Origin: UBA2144 sp964506185
GTDB lineage: Bacteria > Patescibacteriota > Gracilibacteria > Peribacterales > Peribacteraceae
Direction: 5' to 3'
DNA: 36,088 nucleotides
Assembly: GCA_964506185.1 (NCBI GenBank)
Contig: CAZDKL010000015.1
Location: forward strand, 1 to 36,088
This document shows, piece after piece, positions 8,018 through 14,694 of the stretch. The translations under genes were made by a program, and so were the position numbers. The first letter of the stretch is position 1, and every line of letters begins with the position of its first letter. The notes beneath the pieces were generated by a model that was not told the DNA's origin, did not search any database, and was given only the letters and a program-made list of their open reading frames with translations.

Positions 8018-8284
8018 TTAATTCCTGCAATGAATTGAATCAAGCATTGCCAAAATACGATCTACTGTTGCATTTTCCTGGCTCACAGTTATTTCGCTAG
8101 AAACAAAACCTTCTTCATCCATAACTCCAATCTTTCCATCTACCACTGCAAATCCACAACATTTCTTTTTTACCCACTCTGCTTGACCACCTCTAATGGC
8201 TTGTACAAGTTCATTAGTACAACCATCTTTATTGTGATGCGCGCATACAATACCCGACCTTGCACAAAAATGCTCAAAACTCAT
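8018..8284 (-). CDS. small cysteine/histidine-rich protein of unknown function
   Basis: 88 residues, cytosolic in appearance, not recognised. The N-terminal half is rich in potential metal ligands: CARSG, CAHHNKDGC and KKKCCGFAV, five Cys and two His within about 50 residues. The second half looks like a small beta hairpin (VDGKIGVMDEEGF) plus a C-terminal helix. A zinc- or iron-sulfur-binding fold is possible but unproven. The ATG at 8284 is chosen because it lies 7 nt after the -10 of a near-perfect promoter; the longer frame starting at 8347 would run through that promoter. It lies between the two wall-enzyme genes on the same strand but has its own promoter. Confidence 0.62.
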   Translation of the reverse strand: MSFEHFCARSGIVCAHHNKDGCTNELVQAIRGGQAEWVKKKCCGFAVVDGKIGVMDEEGFVSSEITVSQENATVDRILAMLDSIHCRN

Positions 8285-8291
8285 GACGGAT

Positions 8292-8319
8292 ATTTTACTA
8301 CTATATTTAATGTTGTCAA
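8292..8319 (-). promoter_or_regulatory. promoter of the Cys/His-rich gene
   Basis: TTGACA, 16 nt, TAAAAT, then 7 nt to the ATG at 8284. It has the only consensus -35 among the promoters I read, and the geometry is leaderless. Confidence 0.72.
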
Positions 8320-8365
8320 CTACTATACTTCGGCTTCTAGATAACAAATACTTAAGCTCTAAGTT

Positions 8366-9757
8366 CTATAATACACGCCAACCCTCTCCTCTAACTCTTC
8401 GTAAAGTTGATCTGACTCTTTCTTTCCTCAGTGTATGCAAAGTTTTAGGACCGACATATCCCGCACCAGTATCATTATCTGACGTAATCAATCCGCGAGA
8501 AATCTGATATTTTCTAACTGCTTCTTTTGTAACCAGTCCAAAGTAACCACTGATGCGATCGGAAGGGAAGAATCCTTCTTGTGCTAAACGCTCCTGCAAT
8601 CTGCGAACTTCTGACCAGCCCTCTCCTTCACCCAGGAATCGCTCAAATACTTCTCCTCTATTTGCCAACACTTCTTCAATACGTCTGCGATCTAGAAGCT
8701 TATCTACACGATCAACTACAAGTAGCCTGTTCCATTCTCCAAGAAGACGCCTGAGAGTTATTGGACCAATTCTACCTGCGCCCGGATCCTGATCAGTTCC
8801 AACCAGCCAGTTGTCTTGCTGGAATTTTAGAATTGAAGATGCAAGTTTTTCTGAATACTCTCCGTTAGTCTTCCCGTTGTAATATCCAAGAAATCTGAGG
8901 ATTCTTTGCGCTTCCATTACTGTACTTGGAGCTGATGTTATATCTACAAATCCAGTAACTGGTTCGCGAGCTTCCTTTCTTTCAATGGCAGCAAGAATAA
9001 ATGCTGCAGTGCGTTCTGTAAGTTGATCGGAGGGCTCATTCAATCTGAAGTCTCTGATGAAAGCCTTTAGAGATCTTTCCGTGTCTCCGCCAAAGTAGTC
9101 AGTCGTACTTCGCCTGAAGTATCCAAGTTTCTTAAGGTGTTCCTGCATTAACCTGACTGAGGGGCCACTGTCGTCGAGCTTTGGACGAACTGCCAAGAAG
9201 TTTCCTCCATCCGGCATATAAGGATTTAAGCGTTCATAGAAAGTTGGAATATTATCGAACGCGAAATTAACTCCGGGTTTATGGGAAGCCAAAGGATAAA
9301 CCGTTCCTGTAATTCGCTGAACTCCGAATGATAATGCTCGTGCCAATCCTTCCTCTCCATGCCCTACCCAAATGTCCAAACGATGAACGCCGTTGCCCAA
9401 GTCTTTGATCGCGCCTCCCCTGTCATGCACTTCCAAAACTCCAAGTCCCGTCAATCTGACTCTAGTGCCAAACGGATAACTTGATGGAGCTGCAAGCATG
9501 CCAGGATACACTTCTGTACCATCAGAGGAAGTATGTCCTTGTCCATTTAAAATTCTATCTGCTTTAAGTCCGCCTTTTACATAGCAACACTGTCCGGGGA
9601 TCGGAGAATAGTAAGCGGTGATAATAAACTCCTGCTCAAAAGCTGCTGAAGCTTTAAGCGGATTTTCCTGGCTGAATATATCTGCAGGAGTTGCGAAGGA
9701 AATCATCGCTACTAATCCCAATATATGCCCAGGAACACGGAATTGATTTTTGTTCAT
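8366..9757 (-). CDS. 3D-domain protein with three peptidoglycan-binding domains
   Basis: 463 residues. The signal peptide or anchor is at about 10-29. A '3D' barrel spans about 42-156, with VHDRGGAIKD (Asp112) and HRLDIWVG (Asp128), matching the conserved aspartates of 3D/MltA-like lytic enzymes. Three PG_binding_1-type modules follow at about 198-255, 277-340 and 380-445; the last two share the pattern (T/S)D-x-D-x-GAG-x-(I/V)GP-x-TL. This is consistent with a secreted, wall-anchored peptidoglycan-remodelling enzyme. A CC pair (57-58) in the barrel entry could be redox-sensitive. The ATG is 11 nt after an extended -10 box, so the mRNA is close to leaderless. A heptamer-like CTAAGTT repeat abuts the stop. 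Confidence 0.85.
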   Translation of the reverse strand: MNKNQFRVPGHILGLVAMISFATPADIFSQENPLKASAAFEQEFIITAYYSPIPGQCCYVKGGLKADRILNGQGHTSSDGTEVYPGMLAAPSSYPFGTRVRLTGLGVLEVHDRGGAIKDLGNGVHRLDIWVGHGEEGLARALSFGVQRITGTVYPLASHKPGVNFAFDNIPTFYERLNPYMPDGGNFLAVRPKLDDSGPSVRLMQEHLKKLGYFRRSTTDYFGGDTERSLKAFIRDFRLNEPSDQLTERTAAFILAAIERKEAREPVTGFVDITSAPSTVMEAQRILRFLGYYNGKTNGEYSEKLASSILKFQQDNWLVGTDQDPGAGRIGPITLRRLLGEWNRLLVVDRVDKLLDRRRIEEVLANRGEVFERFLGEGEGWSEVRRLQERLAQEGFFPSDRISGYFGLVTKEAVRKYQISRGLITSDNDTGAGYVGPKTLHTLRKERVRSTLRRVRGEGWRVL

Positions 9758-9768
9758 GTTATCGAATT

Positions 9769-9777
9769 ATTATACCA
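9769..9777 (-). promoter_or_regulatory. extended -10 for the 3D-domain gene
   Basis: TGG followed by TATAAT on the minus strand, 11 nt before the ATG at 9757. No good -35. Confidence 0.5.
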
Positions 9778-9880
9778 GAAATTGTGGATCTTCTCTTTCT
9801 GTAGTAAATGACAAATATGTAAACTTTATTATCAAGAAATATTGTCCAGTATAGTTATCATTGGACTTGCATTTAACACA

Positions 9881-9886
9881 TATAAT
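9881..9886 (+). promoter_or_regulatory. -10 box for the first pilin-like gene
   Basis: TATAAT, 30 nt before the ATG at 9917. TTGGAC lies 14 nt upstream, which is short spacing, so the -35 is doubtful. Confidence 0.4.
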
Positions 9887-9916
9887 CATAGACAATGATC
9901 CTATCCCCTTTTTCTT

Positions 9917-10252
9917 ATGACAAAGCTTATTGCTAAAACATTTACAGGAACATATTTTTTCCTTGCTTCAACCTATAGCGCACTTGCTCTTGATATCGGT
10001 AAACCTGGAATTGGAGGTGCCAGCAATTTACGAGCAACAATAATTAAGATTGTGAAAGAAGTACTTCTCTTTATGGCTCTTGTCGCAGTCATAGTAGTTG
10101 TAATCGCAGGAGTACGCCTTGTGATTTCTCAAGGAGAACAAGATCAGATAGACAAAGCCAAGAAAACAATTATCTATGCAATCATTGGGCTGATCATTAT
10201 TGCGCTTGCTTCAGCAATTGTTGCGTTTGTTGAAAAGGCACTGGGAGTTTAA
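9917..10252 (+). CDS. VirB2/TrbC-like pilin-type two-helix protein (1)
   Basis: 111 residues: a signal peptide with cleavage near SALA-LD, a short polar segment, then two hydrophobic helices (about 46-69 and 84-106) separated by the polar loop SQGEQDQIDKAKK. This is the VirB2/TrbC layout, in which the loop faces the cytoplasm and the subunit stacks into a conjugative-type pilus. It shares a core with the genes at 11432 and 11806 (EVLLFMALVAV, then AKKTIIYAIIGLIIIALA). Size and topology fit; sequence similarity to named pilins is inferred from the fold pattern only. It is separated from the other two by an M24 peptidase gene on the opposite strand. Confidence 0.75.
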   Translation: MTKLIAKTFTGTYFFLASTYSALALDIGKPGIGGASNLRATIIKIVKEVLLFMALVAVIVVVIAGVRLVISQGEQDQIDKAKKTIIYAIIGLIIIALASAIVAFVEKALGV

Positions 10253-10371
10253 TCCAACAATCAACACGGCGCCTCTGGCGCCTCTGGCGCCTCTCAACAG
10301 TCGACAATCCACATTATTCACAAGTTGATTGTTGAAAGTCACGCGAAGCGTGACATGTCGATTGTTGATTG
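10253..10371. repeat. repeat-rich spacer between convergent genes
   Basis: Contains (GGCGCCTCT)3 at 10268-10294, the perfect hairpin GTCACGC-GAA-GCGTGAC at 10338-10354, and flanking 7-nt words (CAACAAT, TTGATTG, TCGATTG) on complementary strands. It probably folds in RNA and may end both transcripts. Confidence 0.6.
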
Positions 10372-11367
10372 TCATTTAACTATAACTTCATCTTCTAATC
10401 GAATACCAAACTTCCCGGGAAGATATACGCCAGGTTCTATCGTAATAATTTCGTTTGGTAATAACTTGATCGATTTTCCATGCCGATTTAATGATGTGCC
10501 CTCATGAATATTAAGTCCTACTCCATGCCCAAGCGAATGTGTGAAATACTCTTCAAGTTCATATTCAGAAAGAACATCTCGTGCAATTTTATCTAGCTTG
10601 TGGTTTGTGATTCCTGATATAACTGATGAGGTAGCTTTTTGTTTTGCATTGCTGACTGCCTCTAAAACTTTTTGTTGAAGATTCGTTGGTTGGCTTGTGA
10701 AAAAAATCTGACTTTGGTCACTACAGTAACCTCTGTATTTTGACCCAACATCGATCTGTACTATGTGACCTTTTTTTAGTTTCCGATCCGTTGCATGATG
10801 ATGTGGACAACTGGAGTGCGTACCGAAAGCAACTATTGGTTCGAAAGATAATCCTTCGGCTCCAAGTTCACGCGCCCATTCCTCAAATTTCCATGCCAAC
10901 TGTTTTTCTGTGGGAAGAGATTTAAGAGCCGATGGCACTCTGCGCAAAAGCTCTTTTGTTATGCGCTGAGAACGCTTGAACTTTCTTATTTCATCAGGAC
11001 CTTTTTGTCTTCTGAAATACTCAATTATTCCTTTCTTGCGAACAAATTTTGTACTCTTATTTTTTAGCTTTATATTGCGCATTTGCTCAACTGTAACATA
11101 CTCAGATTCAAATCCAGTTTCTCCAAGTTTTTTTAGTGCTGAACTTAATTTTTCAGGAAGATGAACCCTGACGAAAGAGCCGGATTTTTTATCCGCCATT
11201 TCTTTGTATCTTCCATCTGCGAATAGATGGTAACTACGCGCAGTCACAAGTAGTGTTCCGGAACTTAATTTTATACCTGTCAAATATTCAATATTTGTTG
11301 GGTTTGTGACCATAAAGGACTTGGTTTTTGATTGCCACAATATCTGACTTGGTGAAGTGGGTCGCAT
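10372..11367 (-). CDS. M24-family aminopeptidase (Xaa-Pro peptidase-like)
   Basis: 331 residues. A creatinase-like N-terminal domain (about 1-115) is followed by a pita-bread catalytic domain. The five expected metal ligands are visible: Asp in QIDVGSKYRG and in CSDQSQIFF, His in HSLGHGVGLNIHEG, and Glu in TIEPGVYLPG and RLEDEVIV. This fits Xaa-Pro aminopeptidase or dipeptidase (PepP/PepQ) of the di-metal M24B group, acting in cytosolic peptide turnover. The protein stops two residues after the last ligand motif, a little shorter than usual, but no key residue is lost. ATG 11367 lies 6 nt after TATAAT and is preferred over 11391, which would be inside the promoter. Confidence 0.87.
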   Translation of the reverse strand: MRPTSPSQILWQSKTKSFMVTNPTNIEYLTGIKLSSGTLLVTARSYHLFADGRYKEMADKKSGSFVRVHLPEKLSSALKKLGETGFESEYVTVEQMRNIKLKNKSTKFVRKKGIIEYFRRQKGPDEIRKFKRSQRITKELLRRVPSALKSLPTEKQLAWKFEEWARELGAEGLSFEPIVAFGTHSSCPHHHATDRKLKKGHIVQIDVGSKYRGYCSDQSQIFFTSQPTNLQQKVLEAVSNAKQKATSSVISGITNHKLDKIARDVLSEYELEEYFTHSLGHGVGLNIHEGTSLNRHGKSIKLLPNEIITIEPGVYLPGKFGIRLEDEVIVK

Positions 11368-11373
11368 AACTTT

Positions 11374-11379
11374 ATTATA
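11374..11379 (-). promoter_or_regulatory. -10 box for the M24 peptidase gene
   Basis: TATAAT, 6 nt before the ATG at 11367. The mRNA is probably leaderless. It is divergent from the pilin promoter at 11416. Confidence 0.5.
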
Positions 11380-11415
11380 ACACTTAAACAATGCTATTAA
11401 GATTGATGATTTTAT

Positions 11416-11423
11416 GCTAAAAT
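11416..11423 (+). promoter_or_regulatory. extended -10 of the pilin/PKD operon
   Basis: TGC is tightly followed by TAAAAT (11418-11423), then 8 nt to the ATG at 11432. It would drive the three-gene run 11432-14506 as a near-leaderless transcript. Confidence 0.5.
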
Positions 11424-11431
11424 AGATCGAA

Positions 11432-11803
11432 ATGAGTCTAATTCTTCGACCTTGGCAAATCGCAACCCTAACTGCATCATTTTGGATGATTAATGCCGGC
11501 AGTGCTTTAGCTCAGGTTTATTCCGGAGGAGGAGTAAAAGCCGGAGTAACTGCAGCTTCCAACACAGGGGTTAGCAATATTAGCTTAGAGTCTTTAATCG
11601 GAAATATTGTTGATGAAGCACTGTTGTTTGTCTCGGTGCTTGCAGTAGCCGTAATCATCATCGCAGGCTTTTATCTAATCCTTGGAATGGGATCAGACAG
11701 CTCACGCGAGACTGCAAAGAAGATTATAATTTATGTTGCAGTTGGATTGCTTGTGATAATACTATCCAAGCTATTCGTTAATCTTATCAAATCCCTCGTC
11801 TAA
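11432..11803 (+). CDS. VirB2/TrbC-like pilin-type two-helix protein (2)
   Basis: 123 residues. The signal peptide ends near GSALA-QV. A glycine/serine-rich linker is followed by two hydrophobic helices (about 63-88 and 101-121) joined by GMGSDSSRETAKK. The core (EALLFVSVLAVAVIIIAG, then AKKIIIYVAVGLLVIILSK) matches the genes at 9917 and 11806, so the three are paralogues. The likely role is an inner-membrane-inserted pilin subunit of a type IV secretion-like apparatus. It is the first gene of a tight run: 2 nt separate its stop from the next ATG. The start is fixed by the -10 box 8 nt upstream. Confidence 0.75.
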   Translation: MSLILRPWQIATLTASFWMINAGSALAQVYSGGGVKAGVTAASNTGVSNISLESLIGNIVDEALLFVSVLAVAVIIIAGFYLILGMGSDSSRETAKKIIIYVAVGLLVIILSKLFVNLIKSLV

Positions 11804-11805
11804 CT

Positions 11806-12210
11806 ATGGATAAAAAAAATCTAAAACAAAAAATGGCAAAAGTATTACTTCTAGCTTTTATCTGCACTGGAGTAATGTGTGTTTTGCCTGTGCAGTCAGT
11901 TGTCGATGTGCCGATTGCTTATGCGGCTGATCTTGGAGATGCGTCTGAAATTGGCGGCATTGACGACGTCGGGAGCGACGGAGGAGCTGTACGCGATAAA
12001 ATTCGCGACATAATTCAGGAAATTCTTTTATTCGTAGCCCTGCTGGCAACGGTTGTAATTGTGATAGGTGGAATAATTCTAATAGTGGGAATGGGTAGTG
12101 ACGAATCTCGTGAAAAGACGAAGAAAATAGTTCTGTATGCAATCGTAGGAATGATCTTGATAGCACTCGCGGAAGCTCTTGTTCTATTTATTACTGCAAT
12201 TGTCAGTTAA
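11806..12210 (+). CDS. VirB2/TrbC-like pilin-type two-helix protein (3)
   Basis: 134 residues. The signal peptide has a basic n-region (KKNLKQKMAK) and an AYAA-D cleavage site at about 40. An acidic/glycine linker (EIGGIDDVGSDGG) is followed by two helices (about 68-92 and 106-131) with the loop GMGSDESREKTKK. It is the closest relative of the 11432 product in this window. The 2-nt gap upstream and 10-nt gap downstream indicate translational coupling in one operon with the PKD/proline-rich protein. Presence of two pilin-like genes side by side suggests either a mixed fibre or division of labour; which one cannot be told from sequence. Confidence 0.76.
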   Translation: MDKKNLKQKMAKVLLLAFICTGVMCVLPVQSVVDVPIAYAADLGDASEIGGIDDVGSDGGAVRDKIRDIIQEILLFVALLATVVIVIGGIILIVGMGSDESREKTKKIVLYAIVGMILIALAEALVLFITAIVS

Positions 12211-12220
12211 TGAAACAAAA

Positions 12221-14506
12221 ATGCTCAACAAACAAACAAATCATTATCGAACATTGGTTATCACGGGACTTGCGGTCCTAGTAACCTTCACGGCAGGCCA
12301 GGCAATTACGGCACAAGTTGCTGCATCCGCCGGACAAATTGCCGTGAAACGCGGATCGATTTTGGAAGTAGTGCCCGTTCACTCCATGCAAAAGCCCAAA
12401 GCAAGCTGGGTGCTTGCCAGAGAAGGAACTTTTGTGGAAGCAAAGACGGTCAAACTTTTTAGAACCAGATTCATTGAATCCGGAGAGTACAAACTGGATA
12501 CCGAGATCAAAGAAAGTGATGACTCCAATAGAAGCAGAGGAAGTATTCGCATAAAAATTCCTGAAAAAGCTCCGGAGAAGCAAACTCCAAAAAAAGATGA
12601 AACAATTGTCACTTCGTATCCGCGTCCAAATGATTCGGGGCAAATTATAATTAGCTCCAATGTCTCGGTTGTCTTGCTTACACCTCTGGAATCCATTCAG
12701 GAACCGATTATATTGGATTTGGACGATACAATTGACCAAGATGGAGATGGTGATGCACTGAATGACAATGGTGCAAGAGGCACTTATTTCTCCAAAAAAG
12801 GAACGCCAATCGCACTTTGGTTCTCTGACCCTTCCGGAGTTCATACTCTGACGTTATCAACAAAAGATGCTAGAGGAATAACTCAAAAGCAAACAGTGCT
12901 TGTAATGGACAAGAGATCATCGGACCAGATGCAAAGGGAGGAGATTGAAAAAACTGCGATAGTCGCGGAAGACTTATCCAAGGGGCGCTTCGCGTTTCAT
13001 ATAGAAGAAAAATTCAACATACCCACAGTTATCAAATGGGACTTTGGAGACGGAACACAAAGTCTTTTGGACGCGCCTGTTCACACCTATACGAATTCAG
13101 GAAGTTTTCGTGTTACCGCCGAGATAATTGATATACGCACCGGAGATGTTATAAAAGAATCATCCAAAACAATCAAAGTGGGGTCTTCCTCGAAACCGCA
13201 TATTGCTGATGACGATGAGGAGGAAGATAAAGAAGATGATAAACCTTCGGAAATCGGAGGAATTATTAAGCTTTTGCTAAAAATACTTGCAATCGGATTG
13301 CTTGCACTTGCGATTGGAGGCGGGTTGGTATTCGCAATATCAAAAGTTGCAAAGCGCGGTCCATCCATAGAAGACAAACTTGCAAAAGCCGAAGAGAAAC
13401 TTTCCGGTAAGGGTGGAGCAGGAAAAGATAAGGCTGACGTGATGGAAATAAAGGATGAGGAACCAAAGAAAGTTGAAGAGGCAGAAGTTGTTGAAGACAA
13501 AAAGAAACCTGAGCCTAAACCTGAACCTAAGCCCGAATCTAAGCCTGAGCCTAAGCCTGAGACAGCCTCTACACCTCCTCCTAAGAAAGACCGAGGCCCG
13601 GCTCCATCCTGGCTGCAACCCAGCGCCGGAGCGCAAGCGCCTGATGCAGGGCAGCCATCTGCAAGCGCACCCACACCCGTCGAAGACACTGAGCTAAGTC
13701 GAAGTGAACCAGCGAAGCCTGAGCCCGCACCTGCACCTACACCTGAGCCCGCGAAACCTGAGCCCGCACCCGCACCTGTCGAAGACACTGAGCCAAGTCG
13801 AAGTGAGCCCTCAAAACCCACGCCACCTCAACCACAAGGAAAAACACCTGACTGGCTGCAACCATCTGCAAGCTCGCCCACACCCGCACCCGAACCCAAG
13901 CCCGCACCCACACCTGAACCCAAGCCCGCACCCGGACCAACACCTGCACCAACACCCGAACCAACCCCAGGACCAACACCCGGACCAACACCCGCCGAAG
14001 GCCCCGAGCCGAGTCGAGGGGCACCTAAACCTCAAGAACCTAAGCCGGACAAGGCACCTGATAAAAATGGGCCGGAAGGACCTATGCCGGATTGGCTGAA
14101 ACCGAATAATAACTCCACACCAACGCCTACACCCACGCCTGAATCCAAGCCCGCACCCACACCTGTCGAAGATGCCCCACAGGGTAAACCTAAGCCCACA
14201 CCCGGACCAACACCTGGGCCCACACCAGGACCCACACCTGCACCCGGACCCACGCCCACGCCCGGACCTACACCAGGGCCAACTCCTGAACCAAAGAAGA
14301 ACGATGACAGCACTGTGGCGTATCTGAAAGCAGAAGGAATAAGCGCTCAGAAACCTTCAAACCAGAACCAACCCAAAAAGAACAACGGAAGAAACCGGAA
14401 TAATCGAAACAGGAATAGAAAGAATGGTAATAATGGACCCAAGCCTCCACCGAATGAGAATAATCAAGGCAACGGTCCAAAACCGCCTCCAAAAGAAACT
14501 AAATAG
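12221..14506 (+). CDS. PKD-domain membrane protein with long proline-rich repeat tail
   Basis: 761 residues. The signal sequence is at about 10-33. The extracytoplasmic part has Ig/PKD-like modules, the clearest being VIKWDFGDGTQ...VHTYTNSGSFRVTAE, and a calcium-type Asp cluster (DQDGDGDALNDN). An acidic stretch leads to one transmembrane helix (about 348-371). The roughly 380-residue tail after it, presumably cytoplasmic, is rich in Pro, Glu and Lys with many TPGPTP-like repeats. Three WL(Q/K)P motifs have their Trp at 464, 545 and 625, 80-81 residues apart. The C-terminus is basic and Asn-rich. The ATG at 12221 is chosen because it opens the signal sequence; the frame is open from 12179 but overlaps the previous gene. 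It is the third gene of the pilin operon. I do not recognise a named family. Confidence 0.78.
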   Translation: MLNKQTNHYRTLVITGLAVLVTFTAGQAITAQVAASAGQIAVKRGSILEVVPVHSMQKPKASWVLAREGTFVEAKTVKLFRTRFIESGEYKLDTEIKESDDSNRSRGSIRIKIPEKAPEKQTPKKDETIVTSYPRPNDSGQIIISSNVSVVLLTPLESIQEPIILDLDDTIDQDGDGDALNDNGARGTYFSKKGTPIALWFSDPSGVHTLTLSTKDARGITQKQTVLVMDKRSSDQMQREEIEKTAIVAEDLSKGRFAFHIEEKFNIPTVIKWDFGDGTQSLLDAPVHTYTNSGSFRVTAEIIDIRTGDVIKESSKTIKVGSSSKPHIADDDEEEDKEDDKPSEIGGIIKLLLKILAIGLLALAIGGGLVFAISKVAKRGPSIEDKLAKAEEKLSGKGGAGKDKADVMEIKDEEPKKVEEAEVVEDKKKPEPKPEPKPESKPEPKPETASTPPPKKDRGPAPSWLQPSAGAQAPDAGQPSASAPTPVEDTELSRSEPAKPEPAPAPTPEPAKPEPAPAPVEDTEPSRSEPSKPTPPQPQGKTPDWLQPSASSPTPAPEPKPAPTPEPKPAPGPTPAPTPEPTPGPTPGPTPAEGPEPSRGAPKPQEPKPDKAPDKNGPEGPMPDWLKPNNNSTPTPTPTPESKPAPTPVEDAPQGKPKPTPGPTPGPTPGPTPAPGPTPTPGPTPGPTPEPKKNDDSTVAYLKAEGISAQKPSNQNQPKKNNGRNRNNRNRNRKNGNNGPKPPPNENNQGNGPKPPPKETK
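13600..14300 (+). repeat. proline-rich coding repeats with embedded dispersed elements
   Basis: Low-complexity CCx-rich DNA coding for TPEPKPAP/TPGPTP repeats. In-frame copies of the CTGAGC..AGTCGAAG element occur at 13689-13704 and 13788-13803, with a diverged one at 14004-14019; the first two encode (T)E(L/P)SRSE. Confidence 0.75.
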
Positions 14507-14510
14507 TTGT

Positions 14511-14538
14511 TTGACTTATAAAATTAAAACGTTACAGT
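14511..14538 (+). promoter_or_regulatory. promoter of the candidate small RNA
   Basis: TTGACT, 16 nt, TACAGT, starting 5 bp past the stop of the proline-rich protein gene. The transcript would start near 14545. Confidence 0.55.
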
Positions 14539-14544
14539 ACTGCC

Positions 14545-14671
14545 ACAAATGCAGTGTGACATCTTTAAGTCGCGGGTAAACCTAATAACTCCACCACCTG
14601 GAGCGGGGCTGCATATGTAAGTTTTTCTTGAAACTTAATACTCAGCCTCACGCAAAGGAGGCGGTTTTTTT
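14545..14671 (+). ncRNA. candidate small RNA or leader upstream of the ProB-like gene
   Basis: About 127 nt bounded by a promoter-like sequence and an intrinsic terminator, with no open frame of note. It contains several short hairpins: ACTGC/GCAGT straddling the expected 5' end, CTCCA-CCACC-TGGAG, AAGTTT-TTCTTG-AAACTT and the terminator stem. ATGCAG and CTGCAT offer an alternative pairing. It does not match the signatures I know for T-box, TPP, SAM, SRP RNA, tmRNA or RNase P. It could be a stand-alone sRNA or a terminator-controlled leader for the kinase gene 24 nt downstream. The 5' end is an estimate. Confidence 0.45.
14645..14671 (+). terminator. intrinsic terminator before the ProB-like gene
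   Basis: GCCTC-ACGCAAAG-GAGGC then GG and seven T. It ends 24 nt before the next ATG, so it either ends the small RNA or acts as an attenuator. Confidence 0.8.
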
Positions 14672-14694
14672 ATATATGTAACAATTTTTAAATC

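Noticed and set aside
13087..13821. Long minus-strand open frame opposite the proline-rich gene
   Set aside because: Gly/Ser/Ala-rich antisense shadow of the Pro/Glu/Lys repeats; no start context and no domain. Other minus-strand frames in 13266-14492 are rejected for the same reason.
14545..14671. T-box, TPP, SAM riboswitch, SRP RNA or tmRNA
   Set aside because: None of their hallmark sequences (such as GGTGGNACCGCG or CTGAGA) is present.
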